Position numbers and translations under genes: made by a program. The notes beneath the pieces were generated by a model, which saw only the letters and a program-made list of their open reading frames with translations, made no database searches and had not been told where the DNA came from. From NCBI GenBank assembly GCA_035516965.1, contig DATIZR010000111.1:31346-95345 (forward strand): a stretch of DNA of 64,000 nucleotides, given 5' to 3'. This DNA is from Nitrospirota bacterium (GTDB taxonomy: Bacteria > Nitrospirota > UBA9217). Below, piece after piece: positions 35,153 through 44,770 of the stretch (position 1 is the first letter of the stretch; each line of letters opens with the position of its first letter).

Positions 35153-35632
35153 TCAGCGATAGCGCTGCAGAATCTTCTCGATCATGCCCGTCGTGGAAGC
35201 GCCCTCGATATATCCCACGCTGACGACCTTCCCCCCCCGGGCTTCCACGACATCACGTCCGATGATCTTTTCCACGGGCCAGTCGCCCCCCTTTACGAGC
35301 ACGTCAGGCTGCAGCTCCGAGATGATCCGATGGGGATCGGGCTCATCGAAGACGGTGACAAAATCGACGGACTCCAGCGCGGCCAGCGTTTCCGCGCGTT
35401 CCGCCTCGGTGTTGATCGGACGCTTTTCCCCCTTGATCATCCGGACGGACGCGTCGCTGTTGAGCGCAACGACGAGCAGGTCGCCGTAGGACCGCGCCCT
35501 GGCGAGATACCGGGTGTGGCCGGTATGGATCAGGTCGAAACATCCGTTCGTGAAGACGATCTTTTTGCCCGTCGCCCTCAGGATGCCGAGGAGCTGCTTT
35601 AATTCCTGCGTGGTTTTGATCTTTGTGCGCAT
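35153..35632 (-). CDS. rfaE2: D-glycero-beta-D-manno-heptose 1-phosphate adenylyltransferase
   Basis: Nucleotidyltransferase (159 residues) that forms ADP-heptose for LPS inner core. N-terminus contains VFTNGCFDLIHTGHTRYLA with the HxGH nucleotide-binding motif, followed by LNSDASVRMIKGEKRPI, VKGGDW and a C-terminal IEGASTTGMIEKI block, all matching the HldE C-terminal/RfaE2 family. It is the stand-alone form; the kinase half (rfaE1) is not nearby. No Shine-Dalgarno precedes the ATG, which lies five bases after a -10 element. Confidence 0.96.
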   Translation of the reverse strand: MRTKIKTTQELKQLLGILRATGKKIVFTNGCFDLIHTGHTRYLARARSYGDLLVVALNSDASVRMIKGEKRPINTEAERAETLAALESVDFVTVFDEPDPHRIISELQPDVLVKGGDWPVEKIIGRDVVEARGGKVVSVGYIEGASTTGMIEKILQRYR

Positions 35633-35637
35633 GAAAA

Positions 35638-35666
35638 AATATAATATAAATGTGGCAATAAAGCAA
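35638..35666 (-). promoter_or_regulatory. Promoter for rfaE2, five bases before start (leaderless candidate)
   Basis: Reading on the minus strand: TTGCTT (35666-35661), 17-base spacer, TATATT (35643-35638), then TTTTC and the ATG. Confidence 0.6.
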
Positions 35667-35685
35667 GGAACGAATGAAGTGCTGC

Positions 35686-35722
35686 GGCGGGCGGGAGGGA
35701 GGGAGAGAGGGAGGGAGGGAGG
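35686..35722 (+). repeat. G-rich tract with quadruplex potential upstream of rfaE2
   Basis: Seven runs of three G separated by one to five bases (GGGCGGGAGGGAGGG and then GGGAGGGAGGG). The G-rich strand is plus, so rfaE2 and its RNA, if any, would carry the C-rich side. The 250-base gap 35633-35886 holds no gene I can support. Confidence 0.7.
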
Positions 35723-35886
35723 ATTCAGGATACTTCGGGCTCATGTCGTTCGTGCGGGGGAGTGCATAACAACTCAAGGACCGACGCCCGGATCATGCTG
35801 CGCACCGAAGAGCCGATGTGGTCGTTCGGCATCGCCTATGCTGTTCTGCTGTGACCGGACGCGGGCGGGTCGGGGCCCTGCCGGAG

Positions 35887-36963
35887 TCACTGGTCGTCGT
35901 GGGAGTTGAATATCTCGTTGAACGCCGGCGCGATCTCCTTAAAGGCCTTTAATACGGCCGGGTCGAAGTGCTCCGGCTTCGTCCGTTCGTCGCCCTGGGT
36001 AATGATCCTGCACGTGGCCTCGTGGTCGAAAGAGGGCTTGTAGGGCCTCTTGCTCCGCAAGGCGTCGTACTGGTCGGCAAGCATGACGATCCTGCCCTCG
36101 ATCGGGATGGCTTCACCGTGAAGCCCCCGCGGGTACCCCTTGCCGTCCCACCGTTCATGATGGTTCAGCGCGATCGAGGCGGCCAGCTGGATCGTGGGGT
36201 AGGTCGACCCGTCCAGGATCTTTTCTCCCATGGTCGTGTGGGTCTTCATGACCTCGAACTCTTCCTTCGTGAGCGCTCCCGGCTTCAGCAGGATATTGTC
36301 GGGGATACCGATCTTCCCGATGTCGTGCATCGAACTCGCGAAGGTGACGGTCTCGACGAAATCCGGGGGCATCTGCAGCGCCTCGGCGATTTTGTTCGAA
36401 TACAGGCCGATCCTCGAAATGTGCGCGCCCGTGTCGGTGTCCCGGTATTCCGCAACCGTCGTCAAGCGCGTCGTCACCTCGTTTGCGATGTTCTTGACCA
36501 TCTGGAGAGCATCGGCCAGCTCCTGGGTCCGCTTCCTGACCGTGTCCTCGAGCATGTCCTTGTAGTTCTTCTCCATCTGGATGAGCCGCGTGTATTTCGC
36601 GGCCTTCTCCACGGAATGGACCAGGTACTCGGGGTTGTACGGCTTCGTGATGAAGTCGAAGGCGCCCCGCTTGATCGCATCGACGGCGACATCGAGTTCG
36701 GCAAAGGCCGTCAGGAGAATGACCGGCAGCTGGGGATAGGAGGCGTGTACGCGCTGCAGGAGCTCGATGCCGGTGATGGACGGCATCTTGATGTCGGTCA
36801 GGACCACGTCGAAGTGGAGGCTTTTCACCCGCTCCAGCGCGTCGGACGCGCTCTGACAGGTGCTCACGTGGAATCCGAACTCCTTCAGGAGCGACGATAT
36901 GGACTCGAGCACATAGGGATCATCATCCACGACCAGCAGGCTGTTGTTGTTCGATTCGCTCAT
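35887..36963 (-). CDS. Response regulator with HD-GYP phosphodiesterase domain
   Basis: 358 residues. Intact receiver (about 8-120: [24 protein letters not shown] with the phosphoacceptor Asp, [13 protein letters not shown]) and, after a coiled linker, an HD-GYP domain (about 155-345) with [28 protein letters not shown] and [16 protein letters not shown]. All catalytic HD and GYP residues are present, so it should hydrolyse cyclic di-GMP when phosphorylated. The start overlaps the stop of the hybrid kinase gene by four bases, making a cognate pair very likely. Confidence 0.95.
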   Translation of the reverse strand: MSESNNNSLLVVDDDPYVLESISSLLKEFGFHVSTCQSASDALERVKSLHFDVVLTDIKMPSITGIELLQRVHASYPQLPVILLTAFAELDVAVDAIKRGAFDFITKPYNPEYLVHSVEKAAKYTRLIQMEKNYKDMLEDTVRKRTQELADALQMVKNIANEVTTRLTTVAEYRDTDTGAHISRIGLYSNKIAEALQMPPDFVETVTFASSMHDIGKIGIPDNILLKPGALTKEEFEVMKTHTTMGEKILDGSTYPTIQLAASIALNHHERWDGKGYPRGLHGEAIPIEGRIVMLADQYDALRSKRPYKPSFDHEATCRIITQGDERTKPEHFDPAVLKAFKEIAPAFNEIFNSHDDQ

Positions 36964-39542
36964 GTATCGAGCACCTCCCTCACCTTATTCAGCAAATCCC
37001 TCGGGGATATGGGCTTCATCACGATGTCCAGATTCTCATCCCGGATGCCTTTTTTCTGGACGAGCGCCTTGTTGTACCCGCTGGTGAAAATGACCCTGAT
37101 CGCGGGCCTCATCTTCCGGATATCATCATAGGCCTCCTTGCCGTTCATCCGAGGCATGACCACGTCGAACAGGAGAAGCTGTATCCGGTCCGGGTGCTCG
37201 CGAAAACGGGCCACGGCTTCCTCGCCGTCCTCTGCTTCTATGACCGTATAGCCGAAATCCTCGAGCACCGCTCTCGTCAGTTTGCGGACCTCCCGGTCAT
37301 CCTCGGCGATCAGGACGGTTTCCGAGCCTCCGCGGGGTATCTCGGTCTTGGTCTGCTCCATGGCGGCGATGTCCCCGGAAAGCCTTGCAACGGGCAGATA
37401 GACGGTAAACGTGGCGCCGCAGCCCGGCGTGCTGGAGCAGTTGATGAAGCCGTTGTGCTGCTTGATGATGCCGTAGACGATGGAAAGCCCGAGGCCCGTT
37501 CCTTTCCCGACCTCTTTCGTCGTGAAGAAAGGTTCGAAGATCCTCGCCCGGGTGTCGTCATCGAAGCCGCAGCCCGTATCGGTCACGGTGATCTGCGTAT
37601 AGGTTCCCTGTTTCCCATAGCCGTGTGCGCTGATGAACTCCCTGCCGATGTCCACGAGCTCTGTCGCGATGGTCAGCGAACCTCCGTCGGGCATGGCGTC
37701 GCGGGCGTTGGTCGCCAGGTTCACGAGCACCTGCTCCAGCTGGCCGGAATCGGCCACGACCGTCGTGTCGTCCGTGGTGAGCCGGGTCGAGAATTCGATG
37801 TCCTCGCCGATCAGCCGGCGAAGCAGTTTCCCCACGCGGCCGATGATCTCGTTCACATTCACCGGCTTGAGCGTGATCACGAGCTTCCGGCTGAACGTCA
37901 GCAGGCTCTGTGTCAGGCTCGAGGCCCGTTCCGCCGAGAGGACGATCTGATCGGCATTCTTTTTCAGGGGGTCGTCCTGATTCATCTTGAGCCTGAGAAT
38001 GCTGCCGTACCCGATGATGGCGGTAAGGATATTGTTGAAATCGTGAGCGATGCCGCCGGTCAGCGTGCCGATCGCCTCCATCTTCTGGGCGTGGCGCAGC
38101 TGGCCTTCCAGCTTTTTATGCTCCGTAATGTCCCGCGTAACGCTCAGCTGGGCTATGATCTCGCCGCGGACATTCTTGAGAGGAGCGGTCCGCGTCTCGA
38201 CCCATCGCCGGGCGCCTTTCAGGCTGACGAGCTCGAACTCGAGCGTGCCCGACTCTCCCCGGAATGTCCGTTCCGTCAGTTCCTGGAAGGCGTTCCGGTA
38301 TTCCGGTACGATGGCTCCGGAGAGCGACTTCCCGACGACATCGGCGGGGCTTTCCGCTTCGAGCATCGCAAGGCCCGTTGCGTTGATCTCGAGCAGATTT
38401 CCGCGCGCATCGACGAGTTTTACGCATTCGGGTACGGTCTCGATGATCGCCCTGAGCTGGCCCTCGTTCCTGGCCAGGTCCTCTTCCGCCTGGCGAAGGT
38501 CCGTGATGTCCTGCAGCGTTTCTATTACCACGACCAATTTGCCCTTGGCGTCGCAGATCGGCACGGCATCGAAGAGGATGTACCGCTGTTTGCCGTTCAG
38601 GTTCTTGTACCAGCCTTCGGCCTTCAGGCCGTCGGGGACGAGGGCGGACCGGGCGAATTTGCTGTACAGGCCGGACGCGCCGTCAATATTGCCGTCGATC
38701 ACGACGTCGGCCAGCGTGTGGCGGTGCTGCGCGTAGAACGGCTTCCACTGATGGTCGGTCCCGATCATGTCGCCGGCCCGTGCGCCGGTCAGCTCCTCAC
38801 AGGCCCTGTTCCAGAACACGATCCTGTGCTCAGGGTTGACGACGAACGTCGCAACTGCCGAGTTCTGGATGATGTTCTCCGCGAAGGCTTTCTGGTCCTG
38901 CAGTGACTCCTCCATCTGTTTTCGTTCGGAGATGTCCCGGACCACGTGGATCATTCCCAGGACCCGGTTGCCGCTGTCGATCCGCGGGATGGCGCGAATT
39001 TCTATGAACCGGTTCAGGTGCGGCTCGAACGTTTCGAAGGTCCCCGGCATTCCGGTGATGAGGCTCTGACAGCTCGGACAGCCTTCGGGAGCGTACACCG
39101 TCCCATGGTAGCGCTCGTAGCATTTCTCCTTCGCGAGAAAGTCGAGGGGGAGGTTCAGGATCTTTCTGGCCGCCCTGTTGGCGAGGATAATGTTGAAATC
39201 CCTGTCATGGACCGTGACCATGTCGGTAAGCGTATCGAAGATCGCCGCCCAGTCCTGGGATGACTGTGCCAGTTCGCTGTCCTTCGATCTCAGGGCGAAC
39301 TCGGCGACCCCGATCGAATGTTCCGCGGCGACCTGGATGGGCCGGACGACGAACCGCCAGAGAAAGGGCGCGGCCACCAGGGTCAGGAGGACCGCATCGG
39401 CGATCGCAAGGAAAAATGCGTTCCCTGCTGAGGGCGCCAGGAGAGGCAGCGCAAGCATAACGCTCAGTTCGGCAAGGAACATGATGAGGCCGATCCTGAA
39501 AAGGAAGAAGCCGGGGTTGACGTTTCTGTTGACAGGGCTCAT
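36960..39542 (-). CDS. Membrane multi-PAS hybrid sensor histidine kinase
   Basis: 860 residues. Two N-terminal membrane helices (about 13-65) separated by only a short loop, three PAS domains (about 95-215, 222-350, 352-480, for example [12 protein letters not shown] and [15 protein letters not shown] linkers), HisKA (about 480-550, phosphoacceptor in [16 protein letters not shown]), HATPase ([35 protein letters not shown]) and a C-terminal receiver ([22 protein letters not shown]). The first PAS region includes CPSCQS, a CxxC pair that may sense redox or metal. ATG 39542 is preferred to a TTG two codons upstream. Likely signals to the adjacent HD-GYP regulator. Confidence 0.94.
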   Translation of the reverse strand: MSPVNRNVNPGFFLFRIGLIMFLAELSVMLALPLLAPSAGNAFFLAIADAVLLTLVAAPFLWRFVVRPIQVAAEHSIGVAEFALRSKDSELAQSSQDWAAIFDTLTDMVTVHDRDFNIILANRAARKILNLPLDFLAKEKCYERYHGTVYAPEGCPSCQSLITGMPGTFETFEPHLNRFIEIRAIPRIDSGNRVLGMIHVVRDISERKQMEESLQDQKAFAENIIQNSAVATFVVNPEHRIVFWNRACEELTGARAGDMIGTDHQWKPFYAQHRHTLADVVIDGNIDGASGLYSKFARSALVPDGLKAEGWYKNLNGKQRYILFDAVPICDAKGKLVVVIETLQDITDLRQAEEDLARNEGQLRAIIETVPECVKLVDARGNLLEINATGLAMLEAESPADVVGKSLSGAIVPEYRNAFQELTERTFRGESGTLEFELVSLKGARRWVETRTAPLKNVRGEIIAQLSVTRDITEHKKLEGQLRHAQKMEAIGTLTGGIAHDFNNILTAIIGYGSILRLKMNQDDPLKKNADQIVLSAERASSLTQSLLTFSRKLVITLKPVNVNEIIGRVGKLLRRLIGEDIEFSTRLTTDDTTVVADSGQLEQVLVNLATNARDAMPDGGSLTIATELVDIGREFISAHGYGKQGTYTQITVTDTGCGFDDDTRARIFEPFFTTKEVGKGTGLGLSIVYGIIKQHNGFINCSSTPGCGATFTVYLPVARLSGDIAAMEQTKTEIPRGGSETVLIAEDDREVRKLTRAVLEDFGYTVIEAEDGEEAVARFREHPDRIQLLLFDVVMPRMNGKEAYDDIRKMRPAIRVIFTSGYNKALVQKKGIRDENLDIVMKPISPRDLLNKVREVLDT

Positions 39543-39747
39543 AGGCAACTATCGGGATTAACACGGTTATTCCTTGCGGCACCGCGCGGCTCGGCCGACC
39601 GGGGGAAGGGGGAGAATCCCGTGCTTTCTTATCGGAATACGGACGGCGTATCTTTAACGATAATCACGAGGCGGGTATGACAGGCACATCTCCGTTGTGC
39701 GGGAGAACAATGACGGGCGAAGGAGGCTGGTGGACCTGTCCCGGATG

Positions 39748-41466
39748 CTACCGGATATAAGCCTCGGTCACGTACCGGCGCATCATGCGGTGGGTGTTGA
39801 AGTAATAGGCGTTCTTGCTGATGGCGTTCTTCATCATGCGGCTCCAGTTGCTCTTGTCGGCATTGTAATATTTTGGAATGATCAGGTTCTCGAGCTTGAA
39901 GTAGAGGTCGGCCGCATCCTCGGCATCGGAGGCCCCCGACGCGGAAGTTTCCGTCGGCATCCCGCCGATGGACCAGCCCGTGTACCCTTCGATGTGCCCC
40001 TCGATCCACCAGCCATCGAGCACGCTGAAATTGATCACGCCGTTGTGGGCGGCCTTCATGCCGCTCGTGCCGGAGGCCTCGAGCGGCCTGAGCGGCGTGT
40101 TGAGCCAGATGTCGACGCCGGAGACAAGCTTGAGCGCGATGTCCATGTCGTAGCCGGGCAGGAAGGCGATCTCGATCTTTCCCCGCAGCTTGTCGCGGAA
40201 CTCGTGGATGCCCTGGATCAGGCGCTTGCCGATGTCGTCATGGGGATGGGCCTTGCCCGCGTAGATGACCTGGAGCCGGCCCTGCCCGCCGATCTTCACG
40301 AGCCGGTCGAGATCGTAAAAGAGGAGGTGCGGCCGTTTGTAGGCCGCGGCGCGCCTCGCGAACCCGATGGTCAGCACGTTCGCATCCATGACCACGCCGG
40401 TCGCCTCGCCGACATAGGTCAGGAGCTTCCGCTTTGCCTCCCGGTGCGCTTCCCAGAGCTCGATCTCGGGGATGTTGCCCGACCGGACGAACAATTCGGG
40501 CTCGTGCGCCCACCCGGGGATGTATTCATCGAACAGTTTGGCGATCTCGGGGCATGTCCAGGTGAAGGTATGCACGCCGTTCGTGATGGCGTGGATGTGG
40601 TAGCCCGGGAACATGTGCTGGGACACTTCGCCATGCTTCTTCGCGACGCCGTTGATGTATTTGCTGAGCGACAGCGCGAGCAGGGTCATGTTCAAACTGT
40701 CCTTCCCCGCGAGGTCCTTCAGCACGTCGAAGGGAATGATCTCCCCGAGCACCTGTTTGACCAGGGCATAGGAGAACTTGTCGTGCCCCGCGTCGACCGG
40801 CGTATGGGTCGTGAATACGCAGAGGTCGCGCACGCGCGCGACGTCCCAGATCGAACGCTCGTCCCAGACGCTCTCGATATCGCGCTTGAACCGGAGCAGC
40901 AGTTCCAGGGCGAGAAAGCTGGCATGGCCCTCGTTCATGTGGTATTTCTTGATATGGAACTCGAGCGCCTGGAGCATGCGGACTCCGCCCATGCCGAGCA
41001 CAACCTCCTGCTTGATGCGGTAGGCGCTGTCGCCGCCGTAGAGGGAGTCGGTGATGCCCCGGTCCTCGGTCGCGTTCTCGGGGAGGTCGGTGTCGAGGAA
41101 GAGGATCGGGACCCTGCCGCCGGTGGGGCTGACCACGAGATAGAGCCAGGCCTGGATGTACACATCGCGCCCCTCGATCTGGACCTTGACCTTTTCCTTC
41201 AGCAGCGTCATATATTTCGCGGGGTCCCAGGTCACGGGTTTCTCGAGCTGCCAGCCCCTGCCGTCGAGCTCCTGGTTGAAATAGCCTTTGCGCGCGATCA
41301 GGGTCACGGCAACGTGGGGCAGGTTGAGGTCTGCCGCGGATTTGATGGTGTCACCGGCGAGAATGCCCAGGCCGCCGCTGTACGTGGGGATGTCGTTCTT
41401 CACGCCGATCTCCATGGAAAAGTACGCGATCATCGGCTCATTCGTGAATTCGTGCAAACTGTTCAT
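39748..41466 (-). CDS. glgP: Alpha-glucan (glycogen) phosphorylase, short family
   Basis: Releases glucose 1-phosphate from glycogen or maltodextrin with pyridoxal phosphate. 572 residues, the short bacterial/archaeal type rather than the 800-residue muscle type. N-terminus PMIAYFSMEIGVKNDIPTYSGGLGILAGD, YHMNEGHASFLALE, and the PLP-lysine region EASGTSGMKAAHNGVINFS with DGWWIEG are diagnostic. Start ATG 41466 has GGGAGGAG upstream. It has its own promoter and fits with the phosphohexomutase at 30.8 kb for glycogen use. Confidence 0.95.
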   Translation of the reverse strand: MNSLHEFTNEPMIAYFSMEIGVKNDIPTYSGGLGILAGDTIKSAADLNLPHVAVTLIARKGYFNQELDGRGWQLEKPVTWDPAKYMTLLKEKVKVQIEGRDVYIQAWLYLVVSPTGGRVPILFLDTDLPENATEDRGITDSLYGGDSAYRIKQEVVLGMGGVRMLQALEFHIKKYHMNEGHASFLALELLLRFKRDIESVWDERSIWDVARVRDLCVFTTHTPVDAGHDKFSYALVKQVLGEIIPFDVLKDLAGKDSLNMTLLALSLSKYINGVAKKHGEVSQHMFPGYHIHAITNGVHTFTWTCPEIAKLFDEYIPGWAHEPELFVRSGNIPEIELWEAHREAKRKLLTYVGEATGVVMDANVLTIGFARRAAAYKRPHLLFYDLDRLVKIGGQGRLQVIYAGKAHPHDDIGKRLIQGIHEFRDKLRGKIEIAFLPGYDMDIALKLVSGVDIWLNTPLRPLEASGTSGMKAAHNGVINFSVLDGWWIEGHIEGYTGWSIGGMPTETSASGASDAEDAADLYFKLENLIIPKYYNADKSNWSRMMKNAISKNAYYFNTHRMMRRYVTEAYIR

Positions 41467-41516
41467 GCTCCTCCCTGTTTCGCAAGAACTGGTTCCCGGG
41501 ATGAAAGGCTGCAGCA

Positions 41517-41545
41517 AAGATAACAGAAACATTCCGGTATTTCAA
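41517..41545 (-). promoter_or_regulatory. Sigma-70 promoter for glgP
   Basis: Minus strand: TTGAAA (41545-41540), 17-base spacer, TATCTT (41522-41517), leader of about 45 bases. Confidence 0.7.
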
Positions 41546-41702
41546 GAGACAACCCCTGTGCGGGATTGCGCTGCCTCGGAAAGTATTGAACGGGGACGAG
41601 AGGGGTGACGGAAGGGGAGCTGCATCGGGCTCGGTGCCGGGCCGGCAGGAGGGACATTGGCGCGGCCAGCATCGGGCAGGTCCAACCCGGTTACGCCGGC
41701 GC

Positions 41703-42263
41703 TCACGGCGCAGGATTCTGCTCCAAGCGCTTCCGCGCCAGTTCTACCAGGCCGAAGACCTTCAGGTCGACGAGGACGCCCGCCTTCTGCTGCGATCTCA
41801 GGAACTCCTGGGCGGCCTCCAGCGGCACCTCGATCACCTCGATGATCTCATTGTCGTCGCCGCCGTTCTTCCCCACCTGTTCGAGCCCGGTGCAGAGATA
41901 GGCCCTGAGCGACTCCGTCGAGGCCCCCGTGGAAATGGGGCCCTCGGCCAGGAACTCCATCGCTCCCGCTGACCAGCCCGTTTCCTCGATCAACTCCCGC
42001 CGTGCCGCCTCTTCCATGTTCTCGCCGGGCTCGACGAGACCCGCCGGCAGTTCGATCACGTCCCGTCCCATGGGCGGCCGGAACTGCTTCTCCAGGATGA
42101 CCTTTCCACCGGGCGTCACACCGACCATCACCACGATGCCGCCGATGCCCACCCGTTCCAAGGCCTCCCAGGTCCGCACCACGCCCCGGGCATCACGGTA
42201 GGTGATCTCCACAGCGCTCATGAACTTTCCCTTCCAGAGGGTTTTTCTGCTCAGGATTTCCAT
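41703..42263 (-). CDS. Nudix hydrolase, ADP-ribose pyrophosphatase type
   Basis: 186 residues. Full Nudix box GLVEPGENMEEAARRELIEETGW (G-x5-E-x7-REL-xx-EE-x-G) near residues 76-98 with upstream LEKQFRPPMGRDVIELPAG, the arrangement of ADP-sugar pyrophosphatases (NudF/YqkG type). Likely hydrolyses ADP-ribose or related sugars. Start ATG at 42263; AGGTGA lies about 11 bases upstream. The 236-base stretch to glgP contains only the glgP promoter. Confidence 0.93.
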   Translation of the reverse strand: MEILSRKTLWKGKFMSAVEITYRDARGVVRTWEALERVGIGGIVVMVGVTPGGKVILEKQFRPPMGRDVIELPAGLVEPGENMEEAARRELIEETGWSAGAMEFLAEGPISTGASTESLRAYLCTGLEQVGKNGGDDNEIIEVIEVPLEAAQEFLRSQQKAGVLVDLKVFGLVELARKRLEQNPAP

Positions 42264-42412
42264 TCTTGAGGATCACCTGCCACAAGGACCCGGAGGAAAG
42301 ACTGGAGAACCCCCGGGTGAACATCACTGCTGTTGCCGAAGTGCGGGGACAGGCCGGTGCGGCCTTGCCTCACGCAGGGAAACGCTCAGGTCTTATGACA
42401 AGAGCCTTCTTG

Positions 42413-42445
42413 ATCGGTGTCCATCCGTGTTTATCGGTGGTTACC
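42413..42445. repeat. Dispersed repeat (CCACGGATAAACACGGATGGACAC type) after YkgJ-family gene
   Basis: On the plus strand the tract reads ATCGGTGTCCATCCGTG then TTTATCGGTGGTTACC. It begins eight bases downstream of the stop codon of the minus-strand gene at 42454. Related tracts lie at 61071-61170. The remaining gap 42264-42412 shows nothing else I can name. Confidence 0.6.
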
Positions 42446-42453
42446 ATTGTCCT

Positions 42454-43068
42454 TCAAAGCCACTTCTTCAGGTCCAGCGTGAGTGCCGCCGGGATGATCG
42501 TATCCACTTCGCGGATGCGCTTGCGGCCGGCCTTCCGGAACATGGCCTTTTGCATTTCCTGCTCTTCTTCGTAATGGTCAAAGATGGGGAAGTCCTGCTC
42601 CGGGATGTCCCGGGTGAAGTATCCGCATCCTTCGAGCCGCACCGCGCGCCGCGGGCCGCGGACGGTCGGGCCGAAGATTCGGCAGATGTGGGGGCGCTGC
42701 GCGTAGATAAGGCAGGCCCCATTGTCGTCGAGCGCCGGGCAGGCCATCTTGGCCGATCTCCGCGATATGGCATCGATGGCAGGGAGTGATTTGAGGAGCG
42801 GGTCCCTCCGGGAGAAAGCCTTCTTCTTCTCGAGGACGTCGAGCTGTTCATTGGCCTTCGCGATCACCCGGTCGCGGATCCGTGCCGGCACTTTCCTGAG
42901 CGACGCCCGCAAGTGCAGTGCATCGAGGAGTGTAATGTCGAAGAAGCCGACGGAGCAGCACTCGTAGCAGCCGCGCTTGCACTTCACACCGTGCTTTCGG
43001 GCCGCCTCGGCGAAACGCTTGCTGGACATCTCAAGGAACTTCCCGTACTTTTTTACGATACGTTGCAT
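42454..43068 (-). CDS. YkgJ-family cysteine cluster protein
   Basis: 204 residues. Conserved cysteines: CKRGCYECC (about 30-38), CPALDDNGACLIYAQRPHICR (about 108-128) and a later GC. This CxxxCxxCC and CPxLx-GxCxIYxxRPxxCR pattern defines the YkgJ/FliB-like zinc or iron-binding family of unclear function. C-terminus is a basic helical region. AGGTGA precedes the ATG and a near-consensus promoter lies upstream. Confidence 0.92.
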   Translation of the reverse strand: MQRIVKKYGKFLEMSSKRFAEAARKHGVKCKRGCYECCSVGFFDITLLDALHLRASLRKVPARIRDRVIAKANEQLDVLEKKKAFSRRDPLLKSLPAIDAISRRSAKMACPALDDNGACLIYAQRPHICRIFGPTVRGPRRAVRLEGCGYFTRDIPEQDFPIFDHYEEEQEMQKAMFRKAGRKRIREVDTIIPAALTLDLKKWL

Positions 43069-43101
43069 GGAGCGTCACCTGCCCTGGTCAAAGAGTAGGG
43101 G

Positions 43102-43131
43102 ATTATACGGGCTTCCGGTGGCTTTTGTCAA
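43102..43131 (-). promoter_or_regulatory. Strong sigma-70 promoter for YkgJ-family gene
   Basis: Minus strand: TTGACA (43131-43126), 18-base spacer, TATAAT (43107-43102); both hexamers are perfect consensus. The rest of the gap to 43414 has no gene I can support. Confidence 0.85.
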
Positions 43132-43414
43132 CATAAGGCTTCGGGGCGGCCGGGACGATCACCGTAAAGCATCATGAACGCGAGGGGGGCGAGGCATAAA
43201 TCAGCGATGGTCGCAGGGAAAGCCCGGGCATGTCGCCGCGATGGGGAGTGTCATCTTCCACTGGTCAATTCGGGGATTGATCGGATGAAACTCGGAAGCT
43301 TTCATCAAAGAGTCAGGGGGAACGGGCCGCGTTTTTCAGGATAGAGGGTTCACGAATTTTTCTACGCCCGTTGCGAGGAATGATGATTCCTTAGCGGGCG
43401 GAGGATAAGGCCAT

Positions 43415-43446
43415 AAAAAAGGGCCGCTTGAACGGTTCAAGCGGCC
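43415..43446 (-). terminator. Rho-independent terminator of the ECF sigma operon
   Basis: On the minus strand a 10-bp stem GGCCGCTTGA/TCAAGCGGCC (43446-43422) with a five-base loop is followed by CTTTTTT. It starts 15 bases after the stop of the Spy-like gene. Confidence 0.9.
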
Positions 43447-43460
43447 TTGAGGTATGGCAA

Positions 43461-44042
43461 CTACTGCCGGGGTGCTCCCCGTGTCTGTCCGCCGCCGGCT
43501 CTCGCGCCTTCGATCATGCCGCGTATCTCGCGCCTGAAGTCCTGCTGAAAGACCAGGTAGCGTGCCTGCTGCTCCGTGGAAAGCATTCCTTTGATGCCGT
43601 CTATCTCTTTCTGCCGCAGGTCGACCATGGCGCGCTGGTTCTTTTCTATCTTGTCGATCGTTCCCTTCAGTCTCCCCTCGTCGGGCTTTCCCGCGTCGAG
43701 CGCGGCCCGCAGTTCCTTCATGCCGTTCATGTGTGCTCTGATGAGTCCCCGCCGTTTTCCCTCGATGGAACTCAGGAATGAAGCCAGCTGCGTGCTCGTT
43801 TTCTCATCGAGCTTGAGCTCCTCCGTCATGCGCCACATTCTGACCGCTTCCACTTTTTTCCGGACCGCCTCGCGCTTTGCCTCGCTCGGGGCCGGTTCGC
43901 GGCCCTGGGGTCCCTCAAATCCCGGGTCGTCTTCGAACTGCCCCGGCAGGGGGCCCCGTCCGGGAGCCTGCTGGGCATGAACGGTCGTCCCGCTCACGAT
44001 CAGAATAGCGGCCACCGCGATGATGCCGACGCTCCTTCTCAT
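43461..44042 (-). CDS. Spy/CpxP-like periplasmic protein
   Basis: 193 residues. Signal peptide (RRSVGIIAVAAILIVSGTTVHA) then a Pro/Gly-rich stretch and a long helical domain (about 50-180) with LKLDEKTSTQLASFL and a LSTEQQARYLVF segment resembling the LTxxQ motif of Spy/CpxP/ZraP proteins, which bind misfolded proteins or metals. It is the last gene of an ECF sigma/anti-sigma operon, so an envelope-stress role is likely. ATG 44042 is preferred over 44048 because GAGGAGGG then has six-base spacing. Confidence 0.85.
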   Translation of the reverse strand: MRRSVGIIAVAAILIVSGTTVHAQQAPGRGPLPGQFEDDPGFEGPQGREPAPSEAKREAVRKKVEAVRMWRMTEELKLDEKTSTQLASFLSSIEGKRRGLIRAHMNGMKELRAALDAGKPDEGRLKGTIDKIEKNQRAMVDLRQKEIDGIKGMLSTEQQARYLVFQQDFRREIRGMIEGARAGGGQTRGAPRQ

Positions 44043-44044
44043 GG

Positions 44045-44686
44045 TCATCCCTCCTCTAATTCATTCAGCGATCTGGAAAATTGCTCGATTTCCCGGGCAT
44101 TCAATTCCGCCATTTCCTCGGCGGGGTCGCTGTCGACGGGATTCAGCACGATCGATTCGGCCTCGAAGGCCATGGTAGACAGCTCCTGCCCCGCCCAGGC
44201 GTCGACGGAATTGAGTTCGGTTGACGACAGCTCCGACATGTTGGTGGACGGATGGGTGAGTGCCGGATCGTGCACGGAGCCGTAACTGTAATCGTATGCC
44301 TCTTTCCAGACAGGGGAGTCGTCTCCCTGCTTCTGGAGCGGGCTCATGATGAACCAGGAGACCAAAAGCACGAGCGCAGTTGCGGCCGCAGCCCAGGCCC
44401 AGCGCGGCAGGGCCATCCGCTCCGTGATCCGGAAAACATCGAAGATTTTCCTCTTCGATTGCTGCGCCCGCACTTCCCGGAAGACACGGCCGGGCATCTC
44501 AGCCCAGAAAGCTTCGCCCGGGTCAGGCACCGTTTCTTCCGCCATCATTGCCAGGAGGGCAAGCTCGGTGCGGCAGTCCTCACAGGACGCCAGGTGCGCA
44601 TCGACGGGCGCTGCCTCGTCGGCTTCGAGCTCCCTTGCCAGATAAGCGGGGAGCAGGTCTTTTATGTTTTTTTCACTGCACTTCAT
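44045..44686 (-). CDS. Zinc-finger (zf-HC2) transmembrane anti-sigma factor
   Basis: 213 residues. N-terminal anti-sigma zinc finger: Cys3 and HLASCEDC (about 31-38), giving the HxxxCxxC pattern. One membrane helix (about 96-114, WAWAAAATALVLLVSWFIM) and an extracytoplasmic Ser/Glu-rich tail. It lies directly downstream of the ECF sigma gene and overlaps the Spy-like gene region by four bases around GGATGA. It would hold the sigma factor at the membrane until an envelope signal releases it. Confidence 0.9.
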   Translation of the reverse strand: MKCSEKNIKDLLPAYLARELEADEAAPVDAHLASCEDCRTELALLAMMAEETVPDPGEAFWAEMPGRVFREVRAQQSKRKIFDVFRITERMALPRWAWAAAATALVLLVSWFIMSPLQKQGDDSPVWKEAYDYSYGSVHDPALTHPSTNMSELSSTELNSVDAWAGQELSTMAFEAESIVLNPVDSDPAEEMAELNAREIEQFSRSLNELEEG

Positions 44687-44770
44687 GATCCTATTCCAGG
44701 GCGGCCTCCCGATCTTGACGCTTCATTACAGGATGCTGCCAGATATCTGCTTCGTGTTTCCCGGTCCTTG

